A stretch of DNA of 64,000 nt from Brachionus manjavacas (Eukaryota; Rotifera; Eurotatoria; Ploima; Brachionidae). Shown here in pieces: positions 33,101 through 46,844 of the stretch. Below the pieces are notes generated by a model that was given only the letters and a program-made list of their open reading frames with translations, had not been told where the DNA came from and searched no databases. Positions within the stretch are counted from its first letter, which is position 1, and every line of letters starts with the position of its first letter. The position numbers were made by a program, and so were the translations under genes. The stretch spans positions 7,874,001 through 7,938,000 of the forward strand of contig JAHQIY010000003.1 in NCBI GenBank assembly GCA_019054805.1, in the 5' to 3' direction.

Positions 33101-36100
33101 TAAAATTTCGTCTTGTCTAAGTAATAAGGGGCAATTCGTTAAGTCAATATTATTTTCACTCAAACAAAACTCGAGTATTGATTTCAGATTTTGAATGTTT
33201 GAAAAAATCGAATCTTGAATTTTTTTGCCAGCAATATCAGCTCCAAAATTTCTTAGTCCATGAACCAAAATCTTGGGTGTTATTAACTTAAGATCTAAAT
33301 TGGCATTTTGTTTAAAAATTTTGATCAACTTATTTTTTCTACAAATTTTTATATTCGCTTTCCAGACAACATCACATAGATAATCTCTTGGTTGTTCCAA
33401 ACAATTTAAAAATGAAATAAATTTGAAACGATCTTCAAATTTTTCGGAAAAATACAATTCATTGGGCTTAAACCACTTGATTTCGTTTTTAAAAATCGGG
33501 ATAAATTCTTGGTCCCAAATTTTCTGATAAAATTTTGTGCAAAATTTTTCAAAATACGATTTCATAGAATTTGTTAATAGATTTACATCAGGAAAAATTG
33601 AAAAATAAAATTCCAAAAATTTTTCAGGCTTTACATTGTGCATGTTCTTTAATGTTCTGACCATTTCTAAAAATAATGGTAGAATAATCAGATTTACTAG
33701 ACCTAAATTCCAGTTAGTGAGCCATTCAGCAGTTTCTTTTTCTGCATTTTTTGTCCGCATGCCAAAGTCGAATAGACTGGTTCGATTTTCTTCCCTGAGA
33801 GCCCAGTACGCGTTTATGTGACACCTTAGTGGAGATTTTTCACTTTCAAGAGGTAAAAAATTGTAGATACTAAATTTTTTTTCTAAAGTTTCCGCTTTAA
33901 TGAGAGCCGTATCAAACGCCAATGATGCATTTGGAAAATATTTATCTGTTGGTCTGCATTTTAATTTATCTATGTGGCCTTCTTGGTCAAATTCTGGATC
34001 AAAACCAAATTGTTCAAAGACAAGATATTCTTTTTGACAATTAGAGCTTGATATTTTTGTCTTGTAAGAGCAAGTTTTTTTTGGTACTGATTTCAAATGG
34101 AAATATAGATATAAATTTTTTTCTCTTTCAAACTGATCAGTTCGATCATGGCTGATTTTAACCTCGTCCATTTTTTCTAAATTTCCATCTGTATTCGTGA
34201 CATAAAATGAAATTTCTCGGATATTCTTCAAAAACAAAATCACATCATGACAACTAGAATCAATAAATCTTTTGATTAAACTCTTAGCTCTCTGAATGTC
34301 ATAGGTTGATGTTGATATATCAGAGTGGCTTTTTCTTAGCGGAAATCTGAACATGGTAGCGTTCTCAAGATCAAAGCCTTTAAGCTCAAATCCGCTTAAA
34401 ACATCCCTGAACAAATCGTTTTGTAAATTTGTCTTGGCATTTTTGATCTTGATTCCAGGATTAGTCTCATTCAAGCTTTTGTAATGTTTACAGCTTGGAT
34501 CCAATAAAACATAATCACTGAAATTACTAATGAACTGTGGCACATCAGTCAAATGGTATACACTGTTAAAGCCAATTCCAAACTTTCCAATTTTTTCCAT
34601 GCTTTTCTGCTTGCTGCCTTTGCTTAAGCTAATAATACCTTTCAAGTCATCCTCGCTAAAAATGGAATTATTGTAGCAGCATAATGAAGGTCCTTGTAGA
34701 ATTTTCATTTCTTCATAGGGAAGACAACTTGTGCCAAGATTTCGTGTGTCCAAAATAAAGCTGACTTTAGTCGCTTTTGCATCATCAGCATTCTGAATAA
34801 GCTCTTTGAATATAGTTGACTCTGAAGAATATCTGCTTAGAATGTCCCTTATGCGATCGATTAGGCTTTCTTTTTGGCCAAACAATTCCGTGTCAATGCA
34901 TAACTGATTTCCAATTGTTTTTAATACTTTGTCTCTGGAATTTTTGATGCTGAAACTTTTAAATGGAATTTCCGGATGCACTGGATAAATTTTGTGCTCG
35001 GCTAACAATGAACTCAAAGACTTTTCGTAGCACATATCTTCAATGGGTCTTAAAACACAATTCTCATCTGGCAAATAAAATTGTTTGTTCAAAATCATTT
35101 GGTCCAGATATTGTGAATCCTTACGATTTTTATCAATGTATAAAATTTCATTTACTATTTTTAAACAATAGTCCAGTTCTGAATCTCCTAGCGGAGAGTC
35201 TTGGAATTTATTTTTTAAACTTTCTATCCTTGTTCTCAAACTTTCCAAGCTAAAAAAGTCAATTAAACCCATTTGTTTGAAAAAATTTGCTTTTTTGTGG
35301 TCATCTACGAGGTTTTTTGGAAATTGTAAGAGATCAGGCTCGCTCGGATTCTGAACTTGAATAGCAAACGAATCCAAACTCACAAATTTGTTCTTTTGAG
35401 AATTATTTTCACAATATATCCATTTTTTCGGTAGGGATTCCTTAAAAGTTTGTATCTGATTGTCAACTTTTTGTTGTTGATTAATGGAAATTTTTTCCGT
35501 GGAATTGTTTTGTAAATATCGACAAAATTCACTAAAATACTGAGTAAATTTTGATAAAGAATGATCGCTAGATTCGTAGTGATTTTTTAGAAATTTAAAC
35601 TGTTCTATCACCAAATTGAGCAGATTATCTTTATTTAAATTTTTCATAAAACTTGAGTATTTCTGCTTATACAAAGGAGCTATTGAGCCGATCAGATTTT
35701 TTTCTCTGCTATTATAGAGTTCCGAAGGCTTGTATTTTCTATTATTTGACTCGAACCATGGAAAAAGCCAGCTTTCCGGCTTGGCAACCGGAAATAACCA
35801 TTTGACATTATCCAAATTTTCTTTTAAATCATTTAAGTTCCTGTTAATTGATTTCAAGAAATAATCATATAAATATTCACTCAAAATTTCAGATAAATTC
35901 CTAGCCTTGACCAAGTCATTGCAGGATTCGATTTTTTCGGCCAGCTTAATTACAGTCTCATGGTCTAGGAATTGTTTTTTCATACCTAGATTTGCCAATT
36001 TGTTAGAGATTTGATTGTTTTCTATCAATTCGTCGCACGGAAACATATCATCCTCTTCAGAGAACAGAAATTTAAAGTACTGATTTGAATTTGGATCAAT

Positions 36101-39100
36101 TAAATCATTCACTAATTTAAAAGTCCTATTGCATGTTGGTATACACTTTTCGTTCTTAATTAAATTGGCGTACATGGTCATACTGCTCATACTAAAACAC
36201 TTTTCGAGAAGATAAAACTTAAGTAGTTGTATATAGTCATTTAGATCTAAAGAAGACAAATTAGATATCAAAATTTTGAGTAGAGAGAAATCGTTGACAA
36301 ATTTTGAGGCATCAGTTGTTTTGCTTTTTATGATGGCCAAGTACTTTGGCGGCATTACCACTAATGATTTGGACTGATGGATTTTTTTAAGGCAGCACAG
36401 AGCACTGGACTGAATTTTTTCATCATTAAAGTCAAAATCGACAAACAAAGATTGATCAAAGCAGGTGAATTTATTGTTTTGATTCAAAACAGTTGGAAAA
36501 ATGCGGTGGCCATTATTAGGCAGACATATCGTGTCATAAAATTTTTTTTCGAAATCTTTAAAAAAGCTCGTCTTCATTTCCAAAGGCCACATGGTTGATA
36601 AAAACATGGCAACGTTATCCAATTTAACAGTGTTTAGTGAGTGATTTATCATTAAGAGCAAATTTTCCACCAAAGGTTGTACCAAATAACTATTCCATTT
36701 GTGCTTTTCGTCAGACACTTTATCATCTTTTGTATTTTCATTAAAATTTAGTCTATCTCGAGTGATATTAAAAGCTGCGTTAACGTGAAATTTAAGATTT
36801 GAATATATTGGAAGTGGTAAAAAGCAAAAGGTCTGACCCTTTGTGTCCACTGTTGAATAACAATTTTCGAACTTTTCCAATTTGACGGCACAGCCAACAC
36901 AAGGAATAAAATTTTCAAATACAGGATTGTTTTTGATCAAGTATTTAGAAAAGTATGATGAAACTGTGAGCCAATGGTGCTCGCCTGATCGTTTACCAGA
37001 CTTAAATTTTGGGCATAGATAGGAAAAATTTTCATCAAAAAATTCCACTATGCTGCGAAGAATAATTGCTGATTTTAGATCACATTCGGAATTTTTTGAA
37101 CATGCACTAAGAATTTTAGTTTGGCTAGAAAATTCTGACTGTGATTCTTTACAAAAACTGGGGTTGGGAAATTTTTCCAGGTAAAGCTCGGGTTTTTTCT
37201 CAAATTTTAAAAGAAGCTTAGAATCAGGACCAGTGGCTTCACTTGGTATAACATGAAACTCAACTGTGCTAACAGACTGTGTAAATAATAGCAGAGATTC
37301 GGCGTTATTGATAAGTATGCTCAAAAGAGATTCGATCTCAGAGTCTTTGTTATAAATGTGAGAACTTATTTCACTTGGTTCGGTGCGCAGTGGAAGTCTG
37401 ATTAAAGTTCCATTATAGAAAAAATCTTTGTTAAATATGTCACAGCCAAACAAATTTTCATAAGGCTTAAACTGATCACAATAATTAGTTCTTACAAATT
37501 GGTTTACAGATTTTAGATTAATTTTTTTGCCAGGCTCACCCTTGTTTCGAATAATGTTGGTCATAAATTTAACATTAGGATCCAGAAGGACTAGACTATC
37601 GCAGCTTAAAATGCACGGTAAATCGGTCACATTATAAAATGTGTTAAAGCCTAGACCAAATTTTCCCACTTTTTCTTTCAAATTTTTTTTAGTTCCTGCA
37701 CCAAGTCTGATCAAATTTTTAAAATCGCTATCTGTAAAAACAGCATCATTGTAAAAAATTAAACTCTCTCCTTGGCATTTAGCTAGACCCCGATCTAGCA
37801 ATTTGTTAGGATTTTTCCACAAGCTGCTCTTTCGCTTATCATAACAAATTTTGACAATGTTCGCACCGGCATCATCAGCATTCTGTATTGCTTCTTTAAA
37901 GATTGAAATTCCATCTTTGTATCCATCGAGGAGCTCTTTGATGCGATCAGTGATTTTTTCGTACTGACCAAACGACTCCATAGACATATTTTCAACATCC
38001 ATTAATTTTTCAATTGATGAGCTGACTCCTAGTTTTCTTAAAAACTTGGTACTTATTTTTTGATTGCAAATTTTGAACCCTTTTTGATTCAGCAAATCAA
38101 TTTTTTGAGACAAAATTTCATCGTAAAAAACTTCATCCGAGATAAACCCGTCCTGAATATCGGTTTCTACAAGGTAAACACAGTTTTCAATTTTTTCAAA
38201 TTCAAAATTGTTATTTAAATTTATCACTGGCAGTAAAAATTTTGACTTAAAATCTTTGCTTTCAATGAGTTCTTTTTGAAACTTTTGTTCGATTAAATTA
38301 TAAAGTGAGTAGATTAAAATGGAATCTTTGGGATCATCTTTTATTTTTTCCAATAAATCCATCAAAACAACCAAATTTAAATTTTCAACAACACCAAAAA
38401 CTTTTGTATACAAAGACTGAAATTTTTTCAAAAATGTGTTTAGGTTCAGCACAGTAAAATAGGGTGACAGGTCAGCTATCTCCGATTTCCAAATTAAATT
38501 TGACGCATTCTGAAAACTATTAATCCCATCAAAAATAAAGAATTTTGTTCCAAAGTGAGATTGTAATTTTTGCCTTAAATCATCAGCTTGATGCTTTGAA
38601 ATCAAAATTAAATTTTGAAAGTAATTGTAAATAGCCTCTAAATCATTTAAATCAACAGATTCGTGATTAGTGATCATAAAGTCAAGATTACGGATGACAA
38701 CTTCCAAATTTGGACTATACGAGATGATGTTTAATTTTGTTTTAAATTTGGTCGGGATCAATTCTGGAAGGTAAATTGGCTCTACATGTTTTATTAAATT
38801 TTTGAATTTGGAGTCCCACAGCTCAGTACTTTTGTAAAATTTTGCTTGTGACCAGTTTGAACAATTATCACAAGGCAGCCATTGGTACTTGGCCGCCAAA
38901 TTAATTATAGGATTAATTTTTTCATTTTCTAAAGTGTCCATGTAATTAAATACCATTTTGCATCTATCAAAAAATTCCTCTTGAGATAAACAAGTTTTAT
39001 TTGAGTCCAATTGTTGAAAATATTTTTCAAAAACTTTAAATTGTATATTTCGTCTTAAGTGAGGTTGAAAGGTGGGATAAAAAAGATCGTTTAGATAGTC

Positions 39101-42100
39101 CATATTTAATTGAAGCTCATCGGGGACAAAAATTTTAACAAACTTATCTTTAGGATCATAAATGTCCCTTAGAAATTTGGGCTCATTCGAGTTGTCTGTG
39201 AAAATTGGCTTAAGTGCAATTGAACTTTGAAAAAAACTATCTATTGATACATCATCAAATTTTTTGAATCGATTTACCATTATCCATTCAAGAAAAGCAG
39301 TAATAGCTTTAAAATTCTTTTTGGTCAAGTGATAATCAATGCTGATCTCTATTAGATTGTTTATTTTGTACTTTTTCAAGCCAAGTTTTGAAAGCAATTT
39401 TTCTGCATAATTTGCATCAATGATTACCAATTTTGGATCAATTGGTAAATTTTGAATGTCCAGCTGAGCTTTTAGAAAGCTCGATTTGCCATCTTCAATT
39501 GTAAAAAATTCATTATTTTTATTGATAGCTTTAAATATTGGAAGCTTGTGAGCTAAGGATTCAAAATTTTCTCTCGACACATTTTCCACTGAATTTAAAC
39601 AATCAGCAACTATTTCTTTTTGTTCCGAACTCATGTCATTTTTGATCAAATCTTTAATGCTAATCTCTGTTTTTGAGCAGTATCTATCCAAAGCCAGAAG
39701 GCAATCTATTAAACCATCCTTATTGAAATTTGAAAAATAGTTGAATATTTGGGGATGATTTCTCATGGCTTGGGGCAGTCTCTCAAAAAACAAGCATCCA
39801 TTTTTTTCATTTGAGTGGCGCTCAAAAAAATGCTTTAATTTGTTCAAACGCTCGTTTTTTTCATCAATAATAAAATATTTGATATAATTTTTTCTGTCCT
39901 TTAATTTTAAGAAATTAATTTTGCCTTCTTGTTCATGTGGAACGAGTGGCAACTGCTCCAAAGGCACCAATGAATCATAAAATTCAGCCAACACAAACCT
40001 CCAAACTCTTTCAATATCTTCAAAACTGTACTCGCTCTTAAAACTTTTTTCAAAAAGCCTGCCAAACTGATCCCGATCAAAAGAAATAATTCTCTCATCA
40101 TCTTTTTTAAGGAGATTATTAAACAAATGATATTTACTGAGCTTATTTAATTTTTTATCATCCAAAATTAAGTGATCAATTCCTTTAAACATTTCCATAA
40201 GATCTGAATTTTCGAAATAATAAACAGAGTATTCATTAAATCGAGTCCATTTGCCATTTTTTAAAGGTATTAGTTCAATTTTATCAAGCATCTCGATCAT
40301 AGATACTGACTGAATCATATAATTCAGTAGATCAGCCTTTTGCTCACCAGAAATACTCTCATAGTTGAACATTTTTCTCATTTGATTTAAAATCAACTCT
40401 TCAGTGATATAGTTTAAATTATCCAATTTGTTATAGCTTTCAAATATTGCCAATACATGATCCGGAATCGAAATTGCAGACAATTTTTCCGGATCAAAAC
40501 AATTGTAAATTGTGTCCTTAAAACAATTGTTTGATAGCAGGCCATTTTTTTGCCCAAATTCCTCAATTTTGCAGTCCATTTTATTTGTTAAATAAATTTG
40601 GTTAATATTTGACCATTGCCAGCACCGGTTTAGAACAAGGTTATTTTCACCAAGACTATTCAAGAACACTTTCAAATGCTTATCTTTCCAATTAAGGCCA
40701 ATATTGCCAATATCTGGCAAGAGATAGTAGAAATTACTCAAGTCAAAGTCTGAATTTTTATTTTGAATTAAATCTTTGGCATAGTCAATCAACTGAATGA
40801 GGACTTTGTTCAAAACTTCATTCACCATGAGCTCATTCCACTTGGCGGCTTGGTCCTCTTTGGCATCTGAAGAAAGCCATTTAAAATCTCTGCGGTCATC
40901 GCGGAGCCCGAATGAGCCGTGAATGTGCAACGGCAGGCCTGATTTTTCAATAGTTTCCGGCATTGGCAGAAAACAAAAATAGCGACTCTGTTTAAACTTA
41001 TCTTGGAAATTTCTTTCCAATTTGTATGCTGCTGCACATGCTGCAAAATTTGAAGTTTTGTGTGCCAAATTTTTCAAAGCTTCACTGCAAGATTTAAATT
41101 TTACAAAGCTGCTCATCAAGTATTCATCATTTGTGGTTGTATACTCATTTGTATTTCTGTCCAAAATCATTGTTTTGATGGCAATTTTAAAATTGTAAGC
41201 TAAGTCATCTCTGTTAAAGGTTTTTTCATCCATTGTCTTTTCTGGACTTAGTGAAGCAACAAGTTGGTCATAAAATTTCTCACGAATTTGGCGCAAATTT
41301 TGGCTTGAACCATCAAAATCCAGAGCGGTGCTTGCAATGAGGACTTGCTTGCCATTTTTTATCTCAATGATTTCAATAGAATCTATGCGTCTCAGAAAAA
41401 GCAGTATTAAATTAAGATCTTGAAAAAAAGACTCCAAAATGTCTTCATAGATTATCTTGTCTACTTCTTTATAAGTCGAACATAGTTTAGATACTTGAGC
41501 GGCCTCTTTGTTACGAATCGGAAAACGAAATAAACTTCCCTTAAATTCATTTTTAAAGTCTATTTTTTGTCCTGGATTCAGTTCAATGTTTTTATATGGT
41601 TCAAATTGATGGGAATAGTTTTCAAAATAGGCATTCTCTTTGCCAAGTTCATAATGGAATCTCATTGCATTTTTGGCATGATGCTCGCGCAAATATTTCT
41701 CGTGAGGATCGAAAATAATCAAGTCATTACCACTCACCAAAGATGGTAGATCTTTTAGAAATTTTTTTTAATTTTTTTTATGTCAAAAAAATTATTATAC
41801 CTGTCAAGTGATAAACTGATTTAAAGCCGAGACCAAATTTACCGATTTTTAGAGGCTTGTCATTCTTTTGACTTTGTCGTATTGATATAATTGATTTAAA
41901 ATCATTTTCATCAAATTGGGAATTATTGTACACCAAAAGAGCAGGACCCTTATTTTTTTAAAGATTTAATTGACAAATTTTTTAACAATAAATACCTGAA
42001 ATTTGTTTAGTTCAGGATGAAGAAGTGTTTCAGATGGATATTCAGTGAAATCGATGAAAAATTTGACCACATTTGCACCACTATCTTCAGCATTCTGAAG

Positions 42101-42257
42101 CAATTCCTAATTTTAGAAAAATTAAGGAAAAGTAAACTAAAAATTAAGCAATTTTTTGTTGAATTACTTTAAGTATTTGGCCACCGAGAGGATAACTATC
42201 CAATATTGGCTTAAGATGAGCTGTAAGTGGCGGAATTTCAAAGCTAAAATCTGCCAT
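30125..42257 (-). CDS. SACS: Sacsin-like giant protein with three Hsp90-type ATPase modules
   Basis: Chaperone-like family linked to protein quality control and cytoskeletal/mitochondrial upkeep. Four exons: 42257-42168, 42106-41996, 41948-41801, 41751-30125. They give about 3991 aa, with 11.6 kb in the last exon. Each module starts with a GHKL/Hsp90-like nucleotide-binding region. Module 1: ELLQNAEDSGA near residue 31, GKFGLGFKSVYHLT near 104. Module 2: FGQYEKITDRIKELL, EAIQNADDAGA near 1402, GKFGLGFNTFYNVTDLP. Module 3: FGQKESLIDRIRDIL, ELIQNADDAKA near 2433, GKFGIGFNSVYHLTDVP. This fits the SIRPT repeats of sacsin. Vertebrate sacsin (about 4579 aa) also has an N-terminal ubiquitin-like domain and C-terminal J and HEPN domains. 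None is visible here: the first module starts within ~20 residues of the ATG, and the C-terminus ends in unassigned Asn/Asp-rich sequence. The final ~690 codons are duplicated at 12738-14831. Confidence 0.93.
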
Positions 42258-42539
42258 TTTAAAATTCTTAAATAAATTTTTTTTAGATGTTCTTTGGATT
42301 AAATAGTGAATTTAATATAAAATTAGGATGTGAAAGTGAGCGTGGGAATTAAGGATAAGGTCGCATTTTTTCATTTAACTGCAACATGAGCTCCCATTTT
42401 AGATTTATACACGAGCTTATAGCCAAGAGAAAAATTCGATGCTTTTTAAAAAATATTTTAGGTCTTAATATAAGCTCATTCTAATGTTTGAAGCAAAATT
42501 TAATTTGCAATAAATAAAACTATTCTTAAATGAATGCAT

Positions 42540-42713
42540 ATTAACTCATCATATCAATAATTAAATTCTCAAATGAAGATAAATAAAATCATCACATGGA
42601 TAATTAATTTAGAGATTTTAATTCATAAAAAGTTTAATTACTAATTTTAATCAAATAGTTCTCTAATCTACAACATACCCGAATCCCTAAACCAGGTCTT
42701 TAGCCCGGACCCC
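42540..42713 (-). repeat. Dispersed repeat R3, second copy (inverted)
   Basis: Reverse complement matches 24118-24290. The block read on the minus strand is GGGATTCGGGTATGTTG followed by AGATTAGAGAACTA. Confidence 0.8.
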
Positions 42714-43206
42714 GTTTGATTTTTATTTATAATAATAATAATAATAAGAAATAAATAGCTATAATGTGGTTTACCACATGAAATGGAGTTTTAAAATCCA
42801 TTTTAATAGCTTCCTAAATTTAATCTGTCAAGTTTATTTTTAAATTCGTTTATCTCATAAGGCATAAATTTTTTTGTTTTTAGTCTATTAAATTTTTCTG
42901 ACTTTTCAATTTTATCAAATTGCGAATACATTTTATATAAGCTAAATTATCTATTTTGAATAAATAAAGTATTTTTTTCGCAGCTAATTTTTTTTTTAGT
43001 TTACAATTATAGATGTTAAAATACATTAGAATTTAAAATACATTTTTTTTATCACCTTTTTATTGATAGTTAACTCTTTTGAATATTAGCTTAAATTATT
43101 AAGCATTAAGTTGTGAATTTGATGTATTCCAAAATTCGACAAAAATTGTACGATAATTCAAGATAAATAATTTTTCTTAGGATTGGTCATTTATTTAGAT
43201 TAGCTC

Positions 43207-44362
43207 CTTAAAATAAAAAATTAGCGAAACCCAAAAATTAATAATTTTATTTTTAAATTTTAATTTAAGTGCCGATTCAATTTTTAAAAAATAATTTTTT
43301 GGGTTTGTACCCGCTAAGTTATAAATAAACAGATTTGTAAATAAATCTTTTCAGAAAAATGATTTTATTTAGCATTAAAATGAAAAACTTTAAATATAAA
43401 GAACAAGCCTTACAAGTAAAAATGCTATAAAATTTTAAAAATATTGTGGATTATTAAAAAATTAAATAAATATGCATATGACATTAAACGCAGCTGCTAG
43501 AAATACATTTTCCTGTTTAAAGCTGGGTTAAGAAACAAGATAAAACGGTTATAATTTTACAGAAATTTAGTTTGAATATCACTAATTTTTAATAAATAAG
43601 TTTTTTCCTAATTTTATTAAGAAAATAACAAAAAATTACATTTGTATTCGATAATTTACACCAGATTAATTAAAATGACAATAAAAACAAAAAATGCAAC
43701 TTTATTATCAACTTGTTCATTAAATTTTTATTTTTTTATTCATTTTTTTGAAGCTTATTTTTTTGCCTCAACATTAAACTCACTCACCTTTTTGAACCTT
43801 GGTTGAAACTTGATTCTAACCGGGTTTTTTATTCTTAAGAGCTACCAAGAGTTGTTTAAAAGTAACAAATTAAAGCCAAAGTCATTAAAATTAAAGTTCA
43901 AACTTGGATTTCACTTATGACATGTCGCTTTAAAAAAAAACTCTGCAGCTACCGCTACATTCATTACTAACAGCAGCTACATTACAGCTACATTCTTAAC
44001 AGCTAATTATTTTTTTCTTTTAATATTAGTTTTTGTGTATGAATAATGAGTGAAGAAAGAATTATCTAAAATAGTTAATAACGGAATTTAATAATTTAGA
44101 TTAAATTTTTCTTTTGAAAAAATTTTATTCAAATTAAGACATGTTCGTAATACACCTTACGTATCACTTGATCATCAACTTTTAAATTGATGCGCATAGA
44201 TAAAAAAATTATTAAACTTGTCACGTATCTCAGAAAATAGACGCTCCTAGATGCTGATAAAAACATTTATATAATAGCTAACATCTTGATTTAATTATAA
44301 GCCCGTGTTCTTGACATGAACTCATGGGTTTAAATAATGATTCCATTCTAAGTGCTTTAGAG
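43207..44362 (+). repeat. Dispersed repeat R1, second copy
   Basis: Same orientation as 23095-23740, with insertions (for example an extra stretch near 43300-43640 and a duplicated AGCTACATT segment near 43950-44000). Confidence 0.85.
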
Positions 44363-44933
44363 AAATATTTTTAGTTATTTCACTAACTATGCAAATTGTT
44401 AGAGCTCAACAATTAATTAATTAATTAACTTCATTAATTAATAAATATCATTCATTAACCCTCTCTACATGTTTCTTAGTTTAATAAATCGAAGTAAAAG
44501 ATAATATAGTGTAAGCTAATAAAGGTAAAGATCATTTAAAATTACTTAATTTATTTTTTTGTTATTTTATATGTTATTTTTTAATTTTCATTACTGAGTA
44601 AAATCTCTTTCAGGTTTAACAAAAGTTGAATTTTTTAAATAATTTCTATTTCAATCAACAGATTTAATATGTTTTGTCCCTCTTAAAAATTTTCTTTTTC
44701 CCTTTTATTATTTATCATTTAAAAAATGATATAGACAAGTTTAAAAATGTATGACGCTGATTTTTAATAAACAAAAATTGTTTTACCATTATTTGCTTGA
44801 GAAATAGCTTTAAATATAATTAAAAAATTTTTTAGTTTTTCTACTCATTTTTTATTATTTTTTTCTTAATTTTACGGTAAAAAAAAGTATTTTAGGTTTA
44901 ATCACATAATTTTTGTTTATTAATATATAATAA

Positions 44934-45125
44934 TTAAGCCTCATCATAATTTAAATCAAGCTTATCAATTTTGTTTTTAAAAATATTTACTTTATCAGAA
45001 TTAATAACATCTCTGTTAAGTCGATTCCAAACATTGACTACTCTGTTGTTGAAAAAATTAAATCTTTGCTCACAGTTCTTTACTAATTGTCTTTCTAACG
45101 TAAAATCATGACGTCTAGGGATTGG
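44934..45125 (-). mobile_element. LINE C-terminal fragment (CR1/Jockey-like), minus strand
   Basis: On the minus strand the frame reads RRHDFTLERQLVKNCEQRFN, then FFNNRVVNVWNRL and NIFKNKID before a stop at 44934-44936. This R-VVN-WN-L…VN-FK pattern is typical of the extreme C-terminus of CR1/Jockey-type LINE ORF2 proteins. Only about 60 codons survive. Confidence 0.75.
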
Positions 45126-45224
45126 ACGAAACGTATTTTCTCGATTATTCTTGAAGACTTTGAAGACTACATGACCAAATATACATTAAAAGTCTCTAAC
45201 TAGATGTAGAATGGCCAAATATTT

Positions 45225-45760
45225 GATTAATGAATTTAAAGAAGAGCAGTGCAAAGCAATGGCTATCCAAAAGCTATTTTTAAATATGGTAAGCCACTCT
45301 AGAGAACTGATAAAGAACGTGATCTCGGTATTGTCCTTTGTTTAAACTTAAAATGGAGCTAACAAGCGACGTACACTCCAAACAAAGTCTCAACTATCCT
45401 CTGGCAGGTAAACAATAGAAGCTTGGTATCCTCATTCTAAAAATTAAATAAAAATCCTAGAAAAAATATAGATTAGAGCCACTAAGCTTGTTGAGATGAT
45501 AAAAGAACCTTTTTACGAAAAAATGCTAAAAATTTTGGAACTATCAACTCTTCAAGGGAAAAGTTAGAGAGACATTTTAATCGAGTACTTTAAATTTTCG
45601 AAAATATTGAGCATTGTTGACTGGCATTACCCGAACAAGCTCACTAGTTCACTTTCAGTTGAAGGCCCAGTTAGAGGTATACGGGGAGTAAAGTACAGGT
45701 TAGCGAAAAAAATCACAAGGATCAGTAAAAGAATACTCTTTGTCTAATTTCAAATAGGGT
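45225..45760 (+). mobile_element. LINE 3' fragment, plus strand, decayed
   Basis: Broken plus-strand frames read FKEEQCKAMAIQK, then IRATKLVEMIK, MLKILELSTLQGK and RDILIEYFKFSKILS, a LINE ORF2 3' end with several stops. It faces away from the fragment at 44934-45125, so two LINE copies lie back to back. Confidence 0.65.
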
Positions 45761-46496
45761 GGTAGGAAAAAAATTTATAGGAAAAGATTTCGTTGATTTT
45801 TTGTTAAAATGATTCATGAAAATATAATAGAAATTTTAATAAGTAATTCATAGGAAAGACAGCTAATAGGAAAATTAGAAATGTAAAATCATTTTATTCA
45901 AAACATTGTTTATCTTTATCAAGATAAAGTTCCTAAAATAATCAAGATTAAAATAAAATCTAATTTTTTTTATCTGGCCAAAATATGACAACATTTAAAA
46001 TAAAAAATTTTAACTTAAATTTGCACCTCAACTGTTTGTTTGTTTGTTATTTAAATTAAGAAAAAATTAAAACTTAAAGAACAAAAATTTTAAAAATGAA
46101 TGATTCATCAGATAAACAGACAAAAATAAATGAAATCTTTGAATCCAAAGATAACTTAGAAGTTATCTCATGGTTGTAAGATCGCAAGTTGATTTCTAGC
46201 GAACTAAATTGTATTAAATGTTCTAATCGTTTGAAATTGCAACCAAGGAAAGACGTAATTGACAGTTTTGGTAATGAGACTGAAAATAATTGCATAAATC
46301 ATAAAAATTATAACTTAAGGAAAAGAAAAAATTAGATGATTTTATTTGAAATTGGCCATATTTTTTTTTATTTGGACAGGAAATTTTTTTTATTTTTTCA
46401 ATAAATTGGGTTTTTTGGCCACTAATTGACAAAAAGTTAATTGGCCATATAAGCAACAAGACCCGAAACAAATAAGAAATATAGTTAGCGAAGAAT

Positions 46497-46762
46497 ATCA
46501 TTTTTAAGCGACAATTATACAATCAAATAGAAAATAGAAAATTAAAAATTTCTTGGTATCGCAGCGCAAAATTAGATCTGGCACACTTGTCTGAGCTTCA
46601 TATTTTTATCTTTTCAATTTAAAAATTTTCGTTTTTGTTAAACTAAGTATCAGTGTTTTAATTTTATAAATAAATTTGAAGGTAAAATCAGTATTTTTAA
46701 ATTTAATTACTTTGAGAGATACAGTATTGATTTGACATTAGGATTTTTGGGAAATTTGGATA
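46497..46762 (-). repeat. Dispersed repeat R2, second copy (inverted)
   Basis: Reverse complement matches 23741-24005 along its length, including the GTCGCTTAAAAATGA end. Confidence 0.85.
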
Positions 46763-46844
46763 AAAATTCGAAATTTTACGTAAAAATATAAGAAATTTAA
46801 TAGTAATATAAATATAATCTTTATCAAATAGTCAGCTTCCAGTA

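Larger units (their letters stand above)
42258..44933. other. Repeat-rich intergenic stretch upstream of the sacsin gene
   Basis: Holds the sacsin promoter region (no clear motif), an (AAT)n microsatellite at about 42730-42748, and the second copies of repeats R3 and R1. No gene recognised. Confidence 0.6.

Noticed and set aside
30125-41740. Several 60-96-codon frames on the plus strand and in other minus frames within the sacsin exon (for example 34963-35253, 36377-36598, 40822-41046)
   Set aside because: They are shadows of the long coding exon with no family resemblance of their own.
42728-42750. (AAT)n tract; also (AAT)n at about 21487-21502 and (ACT)n at 48182-48202
   Set aside because: Simple microsatellites of little interest in themselves; the last is the probable tail of the LINE and is mentioned there.
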